NCBI GenBank assembly: GCA_049700435.1
Contig: JBNAVK010000016.1
Coordinates: forward strand, 1 to 28,054
Length of the DNA stretch: 28,054 nucleotides
DNA from: JAVZLH01 sp049700435
GTDB taxonomy: Archaea > Thermoproteota > Bathyarchaeia > Bathyarchaeales > Bathycorpusculaceae
Direction of reading: 5' to 3'
Shown: in pieces, positions 1 through 6,234 of the stretch
How the letters are laid out: the number at the start of each line of letters is the position of its first letter
Numbering within the stretch: the first letter of the stretch is position 1
The notes under the pieces: generated by a model
Told to the model about the DNA's origin: nothing
Database searches by the model: none
Seen by the model: only the letters and a program-made list of their open reading frames with translations
Translations under genes and position numbers: made by a program

Positions 1-2
1 AC

Positions 3-344
3 GGGTTGAGGCAAAACTATTTTAAAACAGCGGAAGCGTTCATCGAAAAGGGCGTAAAGGTTTTCATAAGCTGGAACTGGTGGATTAACTCCTCTCAAAA
101 CGACCATGCAATCACGCTTTTGCTCCAGCACCTAATTGACGAGAACAAAACTGTTATGCAAGCTGTGAGTGAAGTTAATTCCTACATTTATTGGGGGGCA
201 ACTCTGAGATATTATCCGGAAACCAGCGAGGTTGCCAATTACCGCATACCAGATTACCGAGAGGGCAACGCGACAAGCAATGCTGCCCTTATGGGAGTAA
301 TATTTCCAAAACAGAAATTTTCAAAGTTAAAGTTGGCTTGTTAA
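3..344 (+). CDS. C-terminal end of an unidentified protein, possibly caspase-like (partial)
   Basis: The frame is open to the left window edge, so this is the last ~113 residues of a longer gene. The TTG at position 6 is unlikely to be the true start. The visible part has an amphipathic helix, then a hydrophobic strand with aromatic residues (VKVFISWNWW), then a long helix with LLLQHLIDENKTV. That order resembles the C-terminal part of caspase/gingipain-like alpha/beta peptidase modules, where a strand is followed by a helix that ends in a 'xTVxEAV' turn. The catalytic His and Cys would lie upstream, outside the window, so the resemblance cannot be tested here. The end overlaps the convergent DUF5752 gene by 18 bases. 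Confidence 0.45.
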   Translation, partial: GLRQNYFKTAEAFIEKGVKVFISWNWWINSSQNDHAITLLLQHLIDENKTVMQAVSEVNSYIYWGATLRYYPETSEVANYRIPDYREGNATSNAALMGVIFPKQKFSKLKLAC

Positions 345-653
345 CTGTTTTAGGCGGTTTGAAACCACAGTGTAAAGTTCTTTGCGTATGGCGTCTCCGG
401 TCAAGTTGAACTTTTGGAGTTTTTTCAATTCTAACGCAAGTTCTTCGTCTTGTAAGACTTCGGCTATCCATTTTTCAAAGTCTCCGCGGTATAGGTGAAA
501 CTCGAGTGATTTTAGGTTTACATCCCTTATTTTTTCTACAAACTCTTTTAGGGATGCTGCGCTTTCGCCAGTGTAGTTTCCTATGGATGTGAAGAAATAG
601 AAGGCTTTTTCCCTTGGAAGTGTTCTGAGGATTTTTGATGCTTCTTCCTTCAC
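327..653 (-). CDS. DUF5752 family protein
   Basis: This is a 108-aa, all-helical, charged protein without signal peptide or membrane segment. Its pattern (SLKEFVEKI, then SLEFHLYRGDFEKWI, then a short D/E-rich helix and a final basic helix) matches what I recall of the DUF5752 family. That family is common in archaea and has no established function. The GTG start overlaps the TGA of the upstream Lrp-type regulator (GTGA), so the two are almost certainly co-translated. This suggests the protein acts with, or is controlled by, that regulator. The family name rests on pattern memory; the gene itself is secure from length, coupling and codon pattern. Confidence 0.7.
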   Translation of the reverse strand: MKEEASKILRTLPREKAFYFFTSIGNYTGESAASLKEFVEKIRDVNLKSLEFHLYRGDFEKWIAEVLQDEELALELKKLQKFNLTGDAIRKELYTVVSNRLKQLTSQL

Positions 654-1186
654 TCTTTCCCTTCTCCTATTTCATTAAGTGTTTCCTTGGTGGTTGACTT
701 TTTCGGGTCGTTTAGTATTTGAGGCTGGGTTTCTTTAAACTTTTTGGTGATTATGGAAGTGCGGATTCTCAGAACTCCCGGTAGAGGTGCAACTGAGTTG
801 GCTATGAAATGGTGTAGGCTTTCTTGGTTTTCCGCCACAACCTTCGCTATTATTTGGAGTTCTTCAGAGAGGGATGTGTAAACTTCGGTGACTTGCGGCG
901 CTTGACAGAGTTTTTCTGCGACTTTCTCGCTTTCCTTTGGGTCTGTGTAGACGGTCATCATGGCTGTTACGTGTTTTGCTCCAGCCTTTTCAGCGTCTAT
1001 TAGGGCTGTGTATTTTCGGATGATTCCGTACTGCTCCATTCTTCTTATGCGGTCGTAGACTGTGGAGTGGGCTATTCCTAAACGTTCGCCTATAGCTGTG
1101 TAAGTCTGCCTCGCGTCTTCTTGCAAAGCCTCTAAAATTTTGAGGTCTGTCGCATCTAGTGTGAAGGTGTTGTTTTTCAGCTTCAA
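650..1186 (-). CDS. Lrp/AsnC family transcriptional regulator
   Basis: This is a 178-aa DNA-binding regulator of the feast/famine type. Residues ~10-60 form the AsnC-type helix-turn-helix (LDATDLKILEALQEDAR, then IGERLGIAHSTVYDRIRRME). Residues ~70-145 form the RAM (ligand-binding/oligomerisation) domain with the usual alternating strands and helices. The ~30-residue polar C-terminal tail exceeds the common ~150-aa length. The effector cannot be read from sequence. The gene is followed by a DUF5752 gene in a GTGA overlap. Upstream, the divergent region contains two inverted repeats built on TTGTAGA/AGAAATTTCT, which are good candidates for autoregulatory sites. A TATA-like stretch (caataaatcc on the minus strand, near 1230) sits between them and the start. 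Confidence 0.9.
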   Translation of the reverse strand: MKLKNNTFTLDATDLKILEALQEDARQTYTAIGERLGIAHSTVYDRIRRMEQYGIIRKYTALIDAEKAGAKHVTAMMTVYTDPKESEKVAEKLCQAPQVTEVYTSLSEELQIIAKVVAENQESLHHFIANSVAPLPGVLRIRTSIITKKFKETQPQILNDPKKSTTKETLNEIGEGKE

Positions 1187-1253
1187 AGAGCATCTCCGCC
1201 GCTCTAAAATGTATGAAGAACTGGTTGGATTTATTGCTTGTTGTCGGAAAATT

Positions 1254-1267
1254 GTAGAAATTTCTGC
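1254..1267. promoter_or_regulatory. Palindrome, candidate Lrp operator
   Basis: GTAGAAATTTCTGC is a 14-bp palindrome with one mismatched outer pair; its inner ten bases (AGAAATTTCT) are perfectly symmetric. It lies ~70 bp upstream of the Lrp-type start, just beyond that gene's likely TATA element, where archaeal Lrp proteins often bind their own promoters. It overlaps a TTGTAGA half-site (1252-1258) that recurs at 1318. Confidence 0.4.
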
Positions 1268-1317
1268 GTTTTTCCGTCAAAATTTGCTTGACAATAGCCT
1301 AAAAGTCTTCCGGAAAT

Positions 1318-1346
1318 TTGTAGACAAAATTTTTATTTATCTACAA
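1318..1346. promoter_or_regulatory. Inverted repeat TTGTAGA-N15-TCTACAA
   Basis: Perfect 7-bp arms (1318-1324 and 1340-1346) are separated by 15 bp, with half-site centres 22 bp apart, or about two helical turns. Symmetry extends imperfectly outward into the A/T-rich flanks, giving arms of about 11 bp with one mismatch. It sits between the divergent Lrp-type gene and the 162-aa gene at 1465, upstream of the latter's TATA-like element (gtttaaattta near 1403-1412). It could serve either promoter. Confidence 0.45.
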
Positions 1347-1464
1347 TTTTTCAATTTTGCCGCATGCAAAACTTCATTTTTGCGATTAAACGTGCAAATA
1401 AGTTTAAATTTATGGAATAGAATATTTTTCTAGAGGATTCTTACGAGAGGGGTTTGTAGTAGAG

Positions 1465-1953
1465 ATGAAAATGCCCAAAGTTTGGGAAATTCTGAGGAAA
1501 TTTAAGAGTAAATGTGAAGGTCAAGGCTGGAAAACCTCTGAAAGCGAAGATTGGGTTGAGATTGGTGATGAATACCATAACTTTCTATGGACTAGGAACA
1601 TTCACCCAGCATCATTTAAAAGTATAGCTTCAAGTAGAAAATGCGTGGTTCGTGAAGGCTCATCTTATCGTGTTGTTGAAGCCTCTTACACCGCATGGCT
1701 GTTTTCAGAATCTCCCTCAGAAATCTTTGTTAAAACAGTCTTTGAAAACCCGGATTTTTGTAAGAGGATAGCCCTATATGATTTAAGCCCCCTTTTAGAG
1801 GGGAAAAACCTTTGCTTTAAATTTAATCAAACAGACAGTCTCGTTTTTCAAGAGTTTGAAAACTTCCTGAAGAACGAATTAAATGTTAAGATTAAAAAAA
1901 TCCCTGCTCCACAATTGACCGGCGAGGGCGTCACCGTCGCAGAAGCAGCCTAG
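1465..1953 (+). CDS. Hypothetical protein, 162 aa
   Basis: I do not recognise this protein. It is soluble, with no signal peptide or membrane helix, and rich in aromatic residues (MPKVWEILRKF at the start; WVEIGDEYHNFLW; AWLFSE). It mixes predicted strands with a final amphipathic helix and ends in a short acidic/alanine tail. Four cysteines are scattered rather than paired, so a zinc site is unlikely. A purine-rich GAGAGGGG lies 12 bases before the ATG; an in-frame ATG two codons later (1471) is an equally possible start. A TATA-like element near 1403-1412 gives it its own promoter, divergent from the Lrp-type regulator, which may control it. It is followed 46 bp later by a coiled-coil gene on the same strand. 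Confidence 0.65.
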   Translation: MKMPKVWEILRKFKSKCEGQGWKTSESEDWVEIGDEYHNFLWTRNIHPASFKSIASSRKCVVREGSSYRVVEASYTAWLFSESPSEIFVKTVFENPDFCKRIALYDLSPLLEGKNLCFKFNQTDSLVFQEFENFLKNELNVKIKKIPAPQLTGEGVTVAEAA

Positions 1954-1999
1954 AAATATGGCTGAAGTTTCAAAGGTTTGATAAAGGAAAAACTAGTAT

Positions 2000-2596
2000 A
2001 TGCTTAGTTGTGAAGGGGAAATGTCCAGCGACGCAGAGAAAATAAAGGGACTCCTCGCATTCAAAAAGAAGCTTGAAGCAAAAATTGAAGCCTTAGAGTC
2101 GGAACTTAAAGAATTGCGGGCGACGCTTGAAACGGTGAACTCCGTACTGCTGGAGAAAGGATTCAAGCGTGCAGAAGTGATTACTCCACCACAAGGGGAG
2201 GTAACTGAAACTGCGCCACTTCATCCTCAAGCTCTAAAGGAGCCTGAAACCGTTGTTCCGCTGAAGACAGCTGACGGTGAACTCCTCGCAAACATTATTG
2301 TCGGCGAAAATTCTCTGAAGGTTGTGCCAGCTGAGGATAAGAACTTCAACATTAACACGCCTCCCTTCAACCAGTTTCTGTTGGAGAAGGTTTTTGTGAA
2401 AATGCAGGAAAAAGACACTGAACTCGCTAGAGGCGGGCAGCTGTCTCCAGAAAAAATTTTCTCCTATAGCATTGTCAGGGATGGAGACATAATTCGCGAA
2501 ATAATTGTCAATAATGTGGATGCAGAACGCTTGAAAGAGCTTAAATCCAGTATTCGTTGGACTTTTGAGAAGATGTATGAGAAAATGAAGAGTTAA
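2000..2596 (+). CDS. Hypothetical protein with N-terminal coiled coil
   Basis: This is a 198-aa cytoplasmic protein of unknown function. Residues ~12-55 form a strong heptad coiled coil (LLAFKKKLEAKIEALESELK followed by a similar stretch), then a Pro-rich linker (~58-80). A globular domain (~85-198) has strand-rich segments such as LLANIIVGENSLKVVP and IIREIIVNNV. The architecture suggests an oligomerising protein, perhaps a partner or adaptor. Two starts are possible: ATG 2000, with AAAGGA ~11 bases upstream, and ATG 2021, directly preceded by GAAGGGGAA; the second removes an unconvincing MLSCEGE extension. The stop overlaps the convergent DUF2148 gene by 4 bases. Confidence 0.7.
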   Translation: MLSCEGEMSSDAEKIKGLLAFKKKLEAKIEALESELKELRATLETVNSVLLEKGFKRAEVITPPQGEVTETAPLHPQALKEPETVVPLKTADGELLANIIVGENSLKVVPAEDKNFNINTPPFNQFLLEKVFVKMQEKDTELARGGQLSPEKIFSYSIVRDGDIIREIIVNNVDAERLKELKSSIRWTFEKMYEKMKS

Positions 2597-3159
2597 GAGC
2601 GTCTGTCAAAGTATATGCTCTTTCCCTTTGCTGAAATGGGAATGCCCATGGCAACAGTGGCTTCTGACAACATTCCCAACCTTAAAGCTGCCGTGCCAAC
2701 CCTATACATAATGCGGTTATCAACATTTAACATACTTGCGATTTTGACAGCGGAACCCAAAGCAATTCCGAGGTCTAAAGCCTTGAAAACACATGTTGGA
2801 CCAACAAAATCCTCGCCTCTCCTTTTTTCGGCACCCTCAAACTCGCTGCAGCTTTTGCAACCGCATGCTCCACAGTTCAGTCCAATGCTGTAGCCTCCTC
2901 TAACGCCGATTAAAACAACAGCCTCTGAATCCCTAACGTTTTTAGCATCTCGCCTAAAACCTTCTATTCCACGCTCTTCTCCTATCTTCTCCATTTCAGC
3001 CGCAATTTGATCCTTTTCTTCACCGTAAACAATCGATGTTAAAATATCGTCTATACCAGCGGTCTTAGGTGCGGTTCTAGCGGCTACCAGCATTAGTTTA
3101 GCGGTTTCTAAAAGTGCCTCTTTCTCTGCGGTTTCGCTTCCAATTTTTGGTGGACTCAT
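2593..3159 (-). CDS. DUF2148 (ferredoxin-like domain) protein
   Basis: This 188-aa protein carries a compact cysteine cluster, C96-x2-C99-x-C101-x2-C104, plus C123 in a GPTC motif. That is the hallmark of DUF2148 proteins, which are annotated as containing a ferredoxin-like domain. The arrangement suggests an Fe-S cluster or other metal site, but no reaction has been assigned. N-terminal helices (ETAKLMLVAARTAPKTAGID) recall nitroreductase-type flavin-binding starts. The gene is last in a minus-strand series after thioredoxin and the 46-aa membrane protein, with a 69-bp gap. A link to redox maintenance is plausible but only inferred from position. GGAG lies ~12 bases before the ATG. Confidence 0.85.
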   Translation of the reverse strand: MSPPKIGSETAEKEALLETAKLMLVAARTAPKTAGIDDILTSIVYGEEKDQIAAEMEKIGEERGIEGFRRDAKNVRDSEAVVLIGVRGGYSIGLNCGACGCKSCSEFEGAEKRRGEDFVGPTCVFKALDLGIALGSAVKIASMLNVDNRIMYRVGTAALRLGMLSEATVAMGIPISAKGKSIYFDRRS

Positions 3160-3228
3160 CTATGATGCAACTCCATTTTAGGCTTTATTGAATGCAGAAT
3201 TAATAATTTACATTTTATTTTTAAGAGT

Positions 3229-3369
3229 TTACGATGTAACAGTCTTAAAGGCTGCTTTCAGCATTTCCACTATCAAGTTTAACTGTCCAGTGGCTATGCC
3301 TACAGCTAATAAGGAAACTCCGAGAAGCAGCAGGAGTCCGCCTATAACCCTTCGCTCCGCCGTATCCAT
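3229..3369 (-). CDS. Small single-span membrane protein, 46 aa
   Basis: I found this by translating the gap after thioredoxin. The ATG is at 3369-3367 and the TAA at 3231-3229, giving 46 residues. The N-terminus is basic (MDTAERR), followed by a glycine-flanked hydrophobic span of ~20 residues (residues ~8-27, with LLLLLGVSLLAVGIA), a polar QLN turn and a short amphipathic C-terminal helix. It starts only 7 bp after the thioredoxin stop, with a purine-rich TAGGAAAAC just before the ATG, so it is probably co-transcribed with thioredoxin. It may anchor or partner that protein at the membrane. No family is recognised, and its small size hides it from standard gene callers. Confidence 0.6.
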   Translation of the reverse strand: MDTAERRVIGGLLLLLGVSLLAVGIATGQLNLIVEMLKAAFKTVTS

Positions 3370-3376
3370 GGTTTTC

Positions 3377-3706
3377 CTATCCTAAATGCTTTTTTAAAAC
3401 AGCCTCTATATGTTTTTTGGGAACAAGCCCAACTATCCTGTCAATTTCCCGCCCATTCTTCGTTATAATCATTGTTGGAATGCTGAAAACGTTGAAGCGC
3501 TCCGCCGTCTTCGGATTTTCGTCTACATTAAGTTTGCCGACAAAAACCTTTCCAGCATATTCCCTAGCCAACTCCTCTATTGTTGGCTCTAAGGCTCTAC
3601 ATGGATAGCACCAGACAGCCCAAAAGTCTATTAAAGCCAGAGGATGCTCGCTGACCACTTTGTCAAAGTTTGTGTCTGTCACTTTAGCCGGTTCAATATC
3701 TGTCAC
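3377..3706 (-). CDS. trxA: Thioredoxin
   Basis: This is a 109-aa thioredoxin fold protein of normal length. The active site is W32-C33-Y34-P35-C36; the usual bacterial motif is WCGPC, and a Tyr at the third position shifts redox properties. The preceding strand (ALIDFWA), the cis-proline motif (SIPTMII) and the last strand/helix (VGLVPKKHIEAVL) are all present, so the enzyme looks functional. It would reduce protein disulfides in the cytoplasm; there is no signal peptide. It lies 22 bp after the DUF1893 gene and 7 bp before the 46-aa membrane protein, in the same minus-strand run as the Ni/Co transporter genes. Confidence 0.93.
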   Translation of the reverse strand: MTDIEPAKVTDTNFDKVVSEHPLALIDFWAVWCYPCRALEPTIEELAREYAGKVFVGKLNVDENPKTAERFNVFSIPTMIITKNGREIDRIVGLVPKKHIEAVLKKHLG

Positions 3707-3728
3707 AAACTTTCTCTCCTAAATTTTT

Positions 3729-4226
3729 CTAAGAGTTTTCAGCTTTTCTCTTTGTGGCTTCTTTGATATAAACAGTTCGTGTTTTCTTTTGTTGTTCACG
3801 TTTTAGGGATTGCTGCAAAGCCCTTAACTTCTTGTAGGCCTCTTTTGGATTTGGAATTTCATCCGCCAACTTTTCGAATGGACATACGCTTTTTCCGTCA
3901 ACGCCTAAAATGTTTTCGACAAGGTTTTCCCACCTGTGGTAAATTGAGTTTTCTTCGAGCACAACCTTCGCTTTTTTGCTTAGCGTTACAGCGTAAACTG
4001 CTTTAATCCTTGCGTAAACGCATAAGAGGGCTATGGCTTTTCCCACAATCCTATCCGCGGCAGAAGCCCTTTCAAGGCTGCTCCCGCATTTTTCAATTGC
4101 TTCTAAAAAGCCTGAAACCCCATGCGAAACTGTTTCAAAAAGCACTTTACCATTCTTCACTATCGAAAGGGTTAGGTTCCCTTCTTTGAGCCGCCTCTTT
4201 GCAGTCTCTAAATCTTGAAGCGTCAT
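3729..4226 (-). CDS. DUF1893 protein (cytidine-deaminase-like fold)
   Basis: This 165-aa protein matches the DUF1893 pattern. It has a first strand pair LSIVKNGKVLFE, a helix, ASAADRIVGKAIALLCVYA (residues ~55-75) and a following strand AVYAVTLSKKA. The family has a deaminase-like fold, but the zinc-ligand motif of true deaminases (HAE...PCxxC) is not evident here. Its function is unknown, though ligand or nucleotide binding has been suspected for the family. A basic C-terminal extension (residues ~125-165, with KREQQKKTR) is longer than I expect and could bind nucleic acid. A TTG one codon upstream opens the frame, but ATG at 4226 is preferred. It sits 32 bp after the FmdE-like gene and 22 bp before thioredoxin. 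Confidence 0.8.
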   Translation of the reverse strand: MTLQDLETAKRRLKEGNLTLSIVKNGKVLFETVSHGVSGFLEAIEKCGSSLERASAADRIVGKAIALLCVYARIKAVYAVTLSKKAKVVLEENSIYHRWENLVENILGVDGKSVCPFEKLADEIPNPKEAYKKLRALQQSLKREQQKKTRTVYIKEATKRKAENS

Positions 4227-4258
4227 CAAAACATCTAAAACAGCGTCTTAAAAGATAA

Positions 4259-4684
4259 TTATTGCGTCTCTATCTCGAAAAGTTCATGTTCTGATTTCCG
4301 CACGATTTCCCACGCTAACTCCTCGCTAGAAGCACCTTCCGAAAACTTTCGCAAAATTTCATCAACAATTTTTTGGTTGACAGTTATCTTCAGAGTTTTG
4401 CTTGGGTTTGGAGCTTTAAAATACGCTGTTATCTCCCTTTTTGAATTTTCAATCTTCAGTTTCTGATTACCAACGGTGCATTTTGTTGTGGCTTGTACTC
4501 CGTCAATAACACATGAGAAGGGAGTTGAGAACGGCGCTTTCACAGTTGCATGCATTTTCTCTTTCAAAGTTTTTTGGGCGATTACTCCCATTCTAACTCC
4601 GATAACGAGGAAGGGACCCAGATGTCCATGTAGCTTTTCAGCATCTTCTATCAAAAACTTCAGTCTGTCTTCTTCACTGGACAC
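4259..4684 (-). CDS. FmdE-like protein
   Basis: This 141-aa protein belongs to the FmdE (formylmethanofuran dehydrogenase subunit E) family. The family signature HGHLGPFLVIGVRMG is at residues ~19-33, followed by a CVIDGVQATTKCT segment with the two conserved cysteines. FmdE-type domains bind a metal and often occur away from any formylmethanofuran dehydrogenase, as here, where no fwd/fmd genes are present. The GTG start overlaps the last 11 bases of the S-component gene, so it is part of the cbiM operon. That suggests metal handling or sensing linked to uptake rather than methanogenesis. The C-terminal zinc ribbon found in many longer FmdE proteins is missing, so this is the minimal form. 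Confidence 0.85.
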   Translation of the reverse strand: MSSEEDRLKFLIEDAEKLHGHLGPFLVIGVRMGVIAQKTLKEKMHATVKAPFSTPFSCVIDGVQATTKCTVGNQKLKIENSKREITAYFKAPNPSKTLKITVNQKIVDEILRKFSEGASSEELAWEIVRKSEHELFEIETQ

Positions 4685-5216
4685 CTTTAATTCTCCTCAC
4701 GTTCGCTCTTTCCAAAACGCTTATAATGGGCAATGTCACCACGACGCCAATTAAGCCCCCAATTAGGTGCCACCCTCCCCAAAAGGTTAGCGCCCATTCT
4801 ATTGGTCTGCTCATAAAGATTGTGCCTATGACCACCCCTGCAAAGTAGGCAGATATCGCAGTTGCTATCGCGGCTATAGCCATGTCATATATTTTTAAAT
4901 TGATTCTGTGACCGCTCGCCAACATGAGTGCATCGAAAAGCACCGAGGAAATTGTAAAGCCAATAATGTGGGTTGAAGGTAGAATAAGCATGTATATTAT
5001 TGCGCCTATGACTCCGACGATTGAGGCTGCTCCAAATTTGCCCACTATCCACACGGTCAATAGGAGTGTGAAGAAAACTGCGAAGTCGCAGAATATCGGG
5101 AGATTGAACCATGTGAACCCTAATCTTCCTATTGTCATGTTAAGGGTTGCCCAGAGGGCGCTGAAAACTCCTATTAGAGCAATGTCAACTGTTGTAAAAT
5201 GTGTTTTTTCGTTCAT
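4674..5216 (-). CDS. ECF-transporter-type S component (membrane protein)
   Basis: This is a 180-aa integral membrane protein with about five or six hydrophobic spans. It opens with a short hydrophilic N-terminus (MNEKTHFTTVDIALIG), then GVFSALWATLN, the typical beginning of substrate-capture S components of energy-coupling-factor transporters. Its ligand cannot be deduced. The frame is open upstream to 5366, but the ATG at 5216 overlaps the PDGLE stop (ATGA) and starts the family-like sequence, so it is the real start. It sits in an operon with CbiM and a CbiN-like gene, yet no ATPase or T component is encoded nearby. It must borrow an EcfAT module from elsewhere or work as part of the metal uptake assembly. 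Confidence 0.75.
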   Translation of the reverse strand: MNEKTHFTTVDIALIGVFSALWATLNMTIGRLGFTWFNLPIFCDFAVFFTLLLTVWIVGKFGAASIVGVIGAIIYMLILPSTHIIGFTISSVLFDALMLASGHRINLKIYDMAIAAIATAISAYFAGVVIGTIFMSRPIEWALTFWGGWHLIGGLIGVVVTLPIISVLERANVRRIKGVQ

Positions 5217-5497
5217 CTGTTTTCGCCCTCTTTTTTGGTTATCGCCATTCCCACGGCGTATGATACGCCTAGAACCAGGAGTGTTCCGAAAACGCCAGCT
5301 AAAAATGTTGAAATGTAACTGTTGCTTATTGTGGGCAGTGTGTAGTCTGGCATTAAGCCGCTCCAAAGAGGCTCACGTTCTTCCACTCCTAGTGTTTCAA
5401 CAACCTTTTCTAAGCCGTCTGGGTTTTCCGAAGCGAAAGGTATCAAGATTGCAAGAAAAACCAGAATTAAGATTATGGGCTTAAGGCACCCTTTCAT
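5213..5497 (-). CDS. PDGLE-domain protein (CbiN/NikN-like)
   Basis: This is a 94-aa membrane protein with two spans: residues ~6-24 (PIILILVFLAILIPFA) and ~63-84 (TFLAGVFGTLLVLGVSYAVG). They are joined by an outside loop that begins with the diagnostic NPDGLEKV. PDGLE proteins replace or accompany CbiN as the small accessory subunit of CbiM-type Ni2+/Co2+ uptake systems, where they help load metal into CbiM. The gene overlaps the end of cbiM by 17 bases and its stop overlaps the S-component ATG (ATGA), so stoichiometric co-translation is expected. It may be cotranslationally inserted next to CbiM. Confidence 0.87.
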   Translation of the reverse strand: MKGCLKPIILILVFLAILIPFASENPDGLEKVVETLGVEEREPLWSGLMPDYTLPTISNSYISTFLAGVFGTLLVLGVSYAVGMAITKKEGENR

Positions 5498-6155
5498 TTT
5501 GCGTCCTCCCCAAACGTGCTAAACCATTAAGAACCGTGGGCTGTATCCTGCCAAGCTGAGACACAACTGTTGTTGTTATTGCGGCTTCGCCTACACCGAT
5601 TATCACATGCCAAAAGAGCATCGCCGGCACAGTGACTATTATGCCCCCAACTTCTGAAAAGGCTGGAGAAAAGCCTATCTGCAAAGCACATGCTAGAGCT
5701 CCCAAGACCACGGAGAGCCATGAAGCTGCAAAGATGCTTGGGAGAAGCCGGTTCTTTTTTGTGAAGTTTTTTGTTAGGATCTTTATCAGGAAAAAGCTTA
5801 GTCCGCCTATAATTGCCATGTTGAAGACGTTTGCTCCAAAGGCGAAGATGCCGCCGTCGGCGAAGAAAAGCGCCTGTATCAGCAAAACAATTGTCATGCT
5901 CAAGATTGCGGCGTAAGGTCCTAAGACAACTGCGAGAAAGGTTCCGCCAACCAAATGCCCACTTGTTCCGTATGGAATTGGAAAGTTTATCATTTGAGCG
6001 GCGAAGACGAAGGCGCTTGAAACCGCCAAGATAGTTGTCAGGGAGTGAGAGTATGTTGCTTTCGCCTTTTTCCAAGCCCATGCTAGGAAGGCTGCTGATA
6101 CTGTATACATTAAACCGCAGATTAGTGGACTTAGGAGACCGTCTGGAATGTGCAT
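5481..6155 (-). CDS. cbiM: CbiM/NikM-type cobalt/nickel transporter S component
   Basis: This is a 224-aa membrane protein with about six or seven spans. It starts with MHIPDGLLSP, the invariant N-terminus whose Met1 and His2 coordinate the metal in CbiM/NikM. A second metal-site motif, SGHLVGG, follows at residues ~65-71. A GTG lies one codon upstream, but the ATG at 6155 is chosen because the metal site needs His at position 2. GGTGA lies four bases before it. Whether the ion is Ni2+ or Co2+ is not certain. The divergent nikR and the operator-like repeat argue for nickel-responsive control, while the B12 operon in this window shows a demand for cobalt. CbiQ and CbiO are not encoded in the window. 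Confidence 0.92.
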   Translation of the reverse strand: MHIPDGLLSPLICGLMYTVSAAFLAWAWKKAKATYSHSLTTILAVSSAFVFAAQMINFPIPYGTSGHLVGGTFLAVVLGPYAAILSMTIVLLIQALFFADGGIFAFGANVFNMAIIGGLSFFLIKILTKNFTKKNRLLPSIFAASWLSVVLGALACALQIGFSPAFSEVGGIIVTVPAMLFWHVIIGVGEAAITTTVVSQLGRIQPTVLNGLARLGRTQNERVP

Positions 6156-6165
6156 CACATCACCA

Positions 6166-6193
6166 GTAATACTTTTTGTTATTTTTGTGTTAC
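6166..6193. promoter_or_regulatory. Candidate NikR operator
   Basis: GTAATAC (6166-6172) and GTGTTAC (6187-6193) form an inverted repeat with 6 of 7 arm positions symmetric. The whole site spans 28 bp. That equals the 6-16-6 architecture of the E. coli NikR operator (GTATGA-N16-TCATAC), and it lies in the nikR/cbiM divergent gap. It covers the expected cbiM transcription start, so NikR binding would repress uptake when nickel is plentiful. Confidence 0.6.
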
Positions 6194-6199
6194 CGCATG

Positions 6200-6214
6200 C
6201 ATAAAAGCTTTATG
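6200..6214. promoter_or_regulatory. Palindromic TATA element shared by nikR and cbiM
   Basis: CATAAAAGCTTTATG has perfect 6-bp arms (CATAAA/TTTATG) and reads as a TATA-like box on both strands. Its distance to the nikR ATG (~28 bases from the centre) implies a leaderless or nearly leaderless nikR mRNA. On the other strand it predicts a start near 6180 and a ~25-base cbiM leader containing GGTGA. Confidence 0.5.
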
Positions 6215-6234
6215 GTGAACCAACCAACAAAGCA

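Noticed and set aside
4259..4684. Evidence for methanogenesis from the FmdE-like gene
   Set aside because: FmdE-family proteins are often unrelated to formylmethanofuran dehydrogenase. No other methanogenesis gene is in the window and this copy is in a metal-uptake operon.
5217..5366. 50-residue N-terminal extension of the S-component protein
   Set aside because: The extension overlaps the PDGLE coding region in another frame and is basic and unstructured. The ATG at 5216 is coupled to the PDGLE stop and starts the family-like sequence.
4924..5484. 186-codon plus-strand open frame
   Set aside because: It is antisense to the S-component and PDGLE genes and is a shadow of their codon bias, without its own ribosome binding site.
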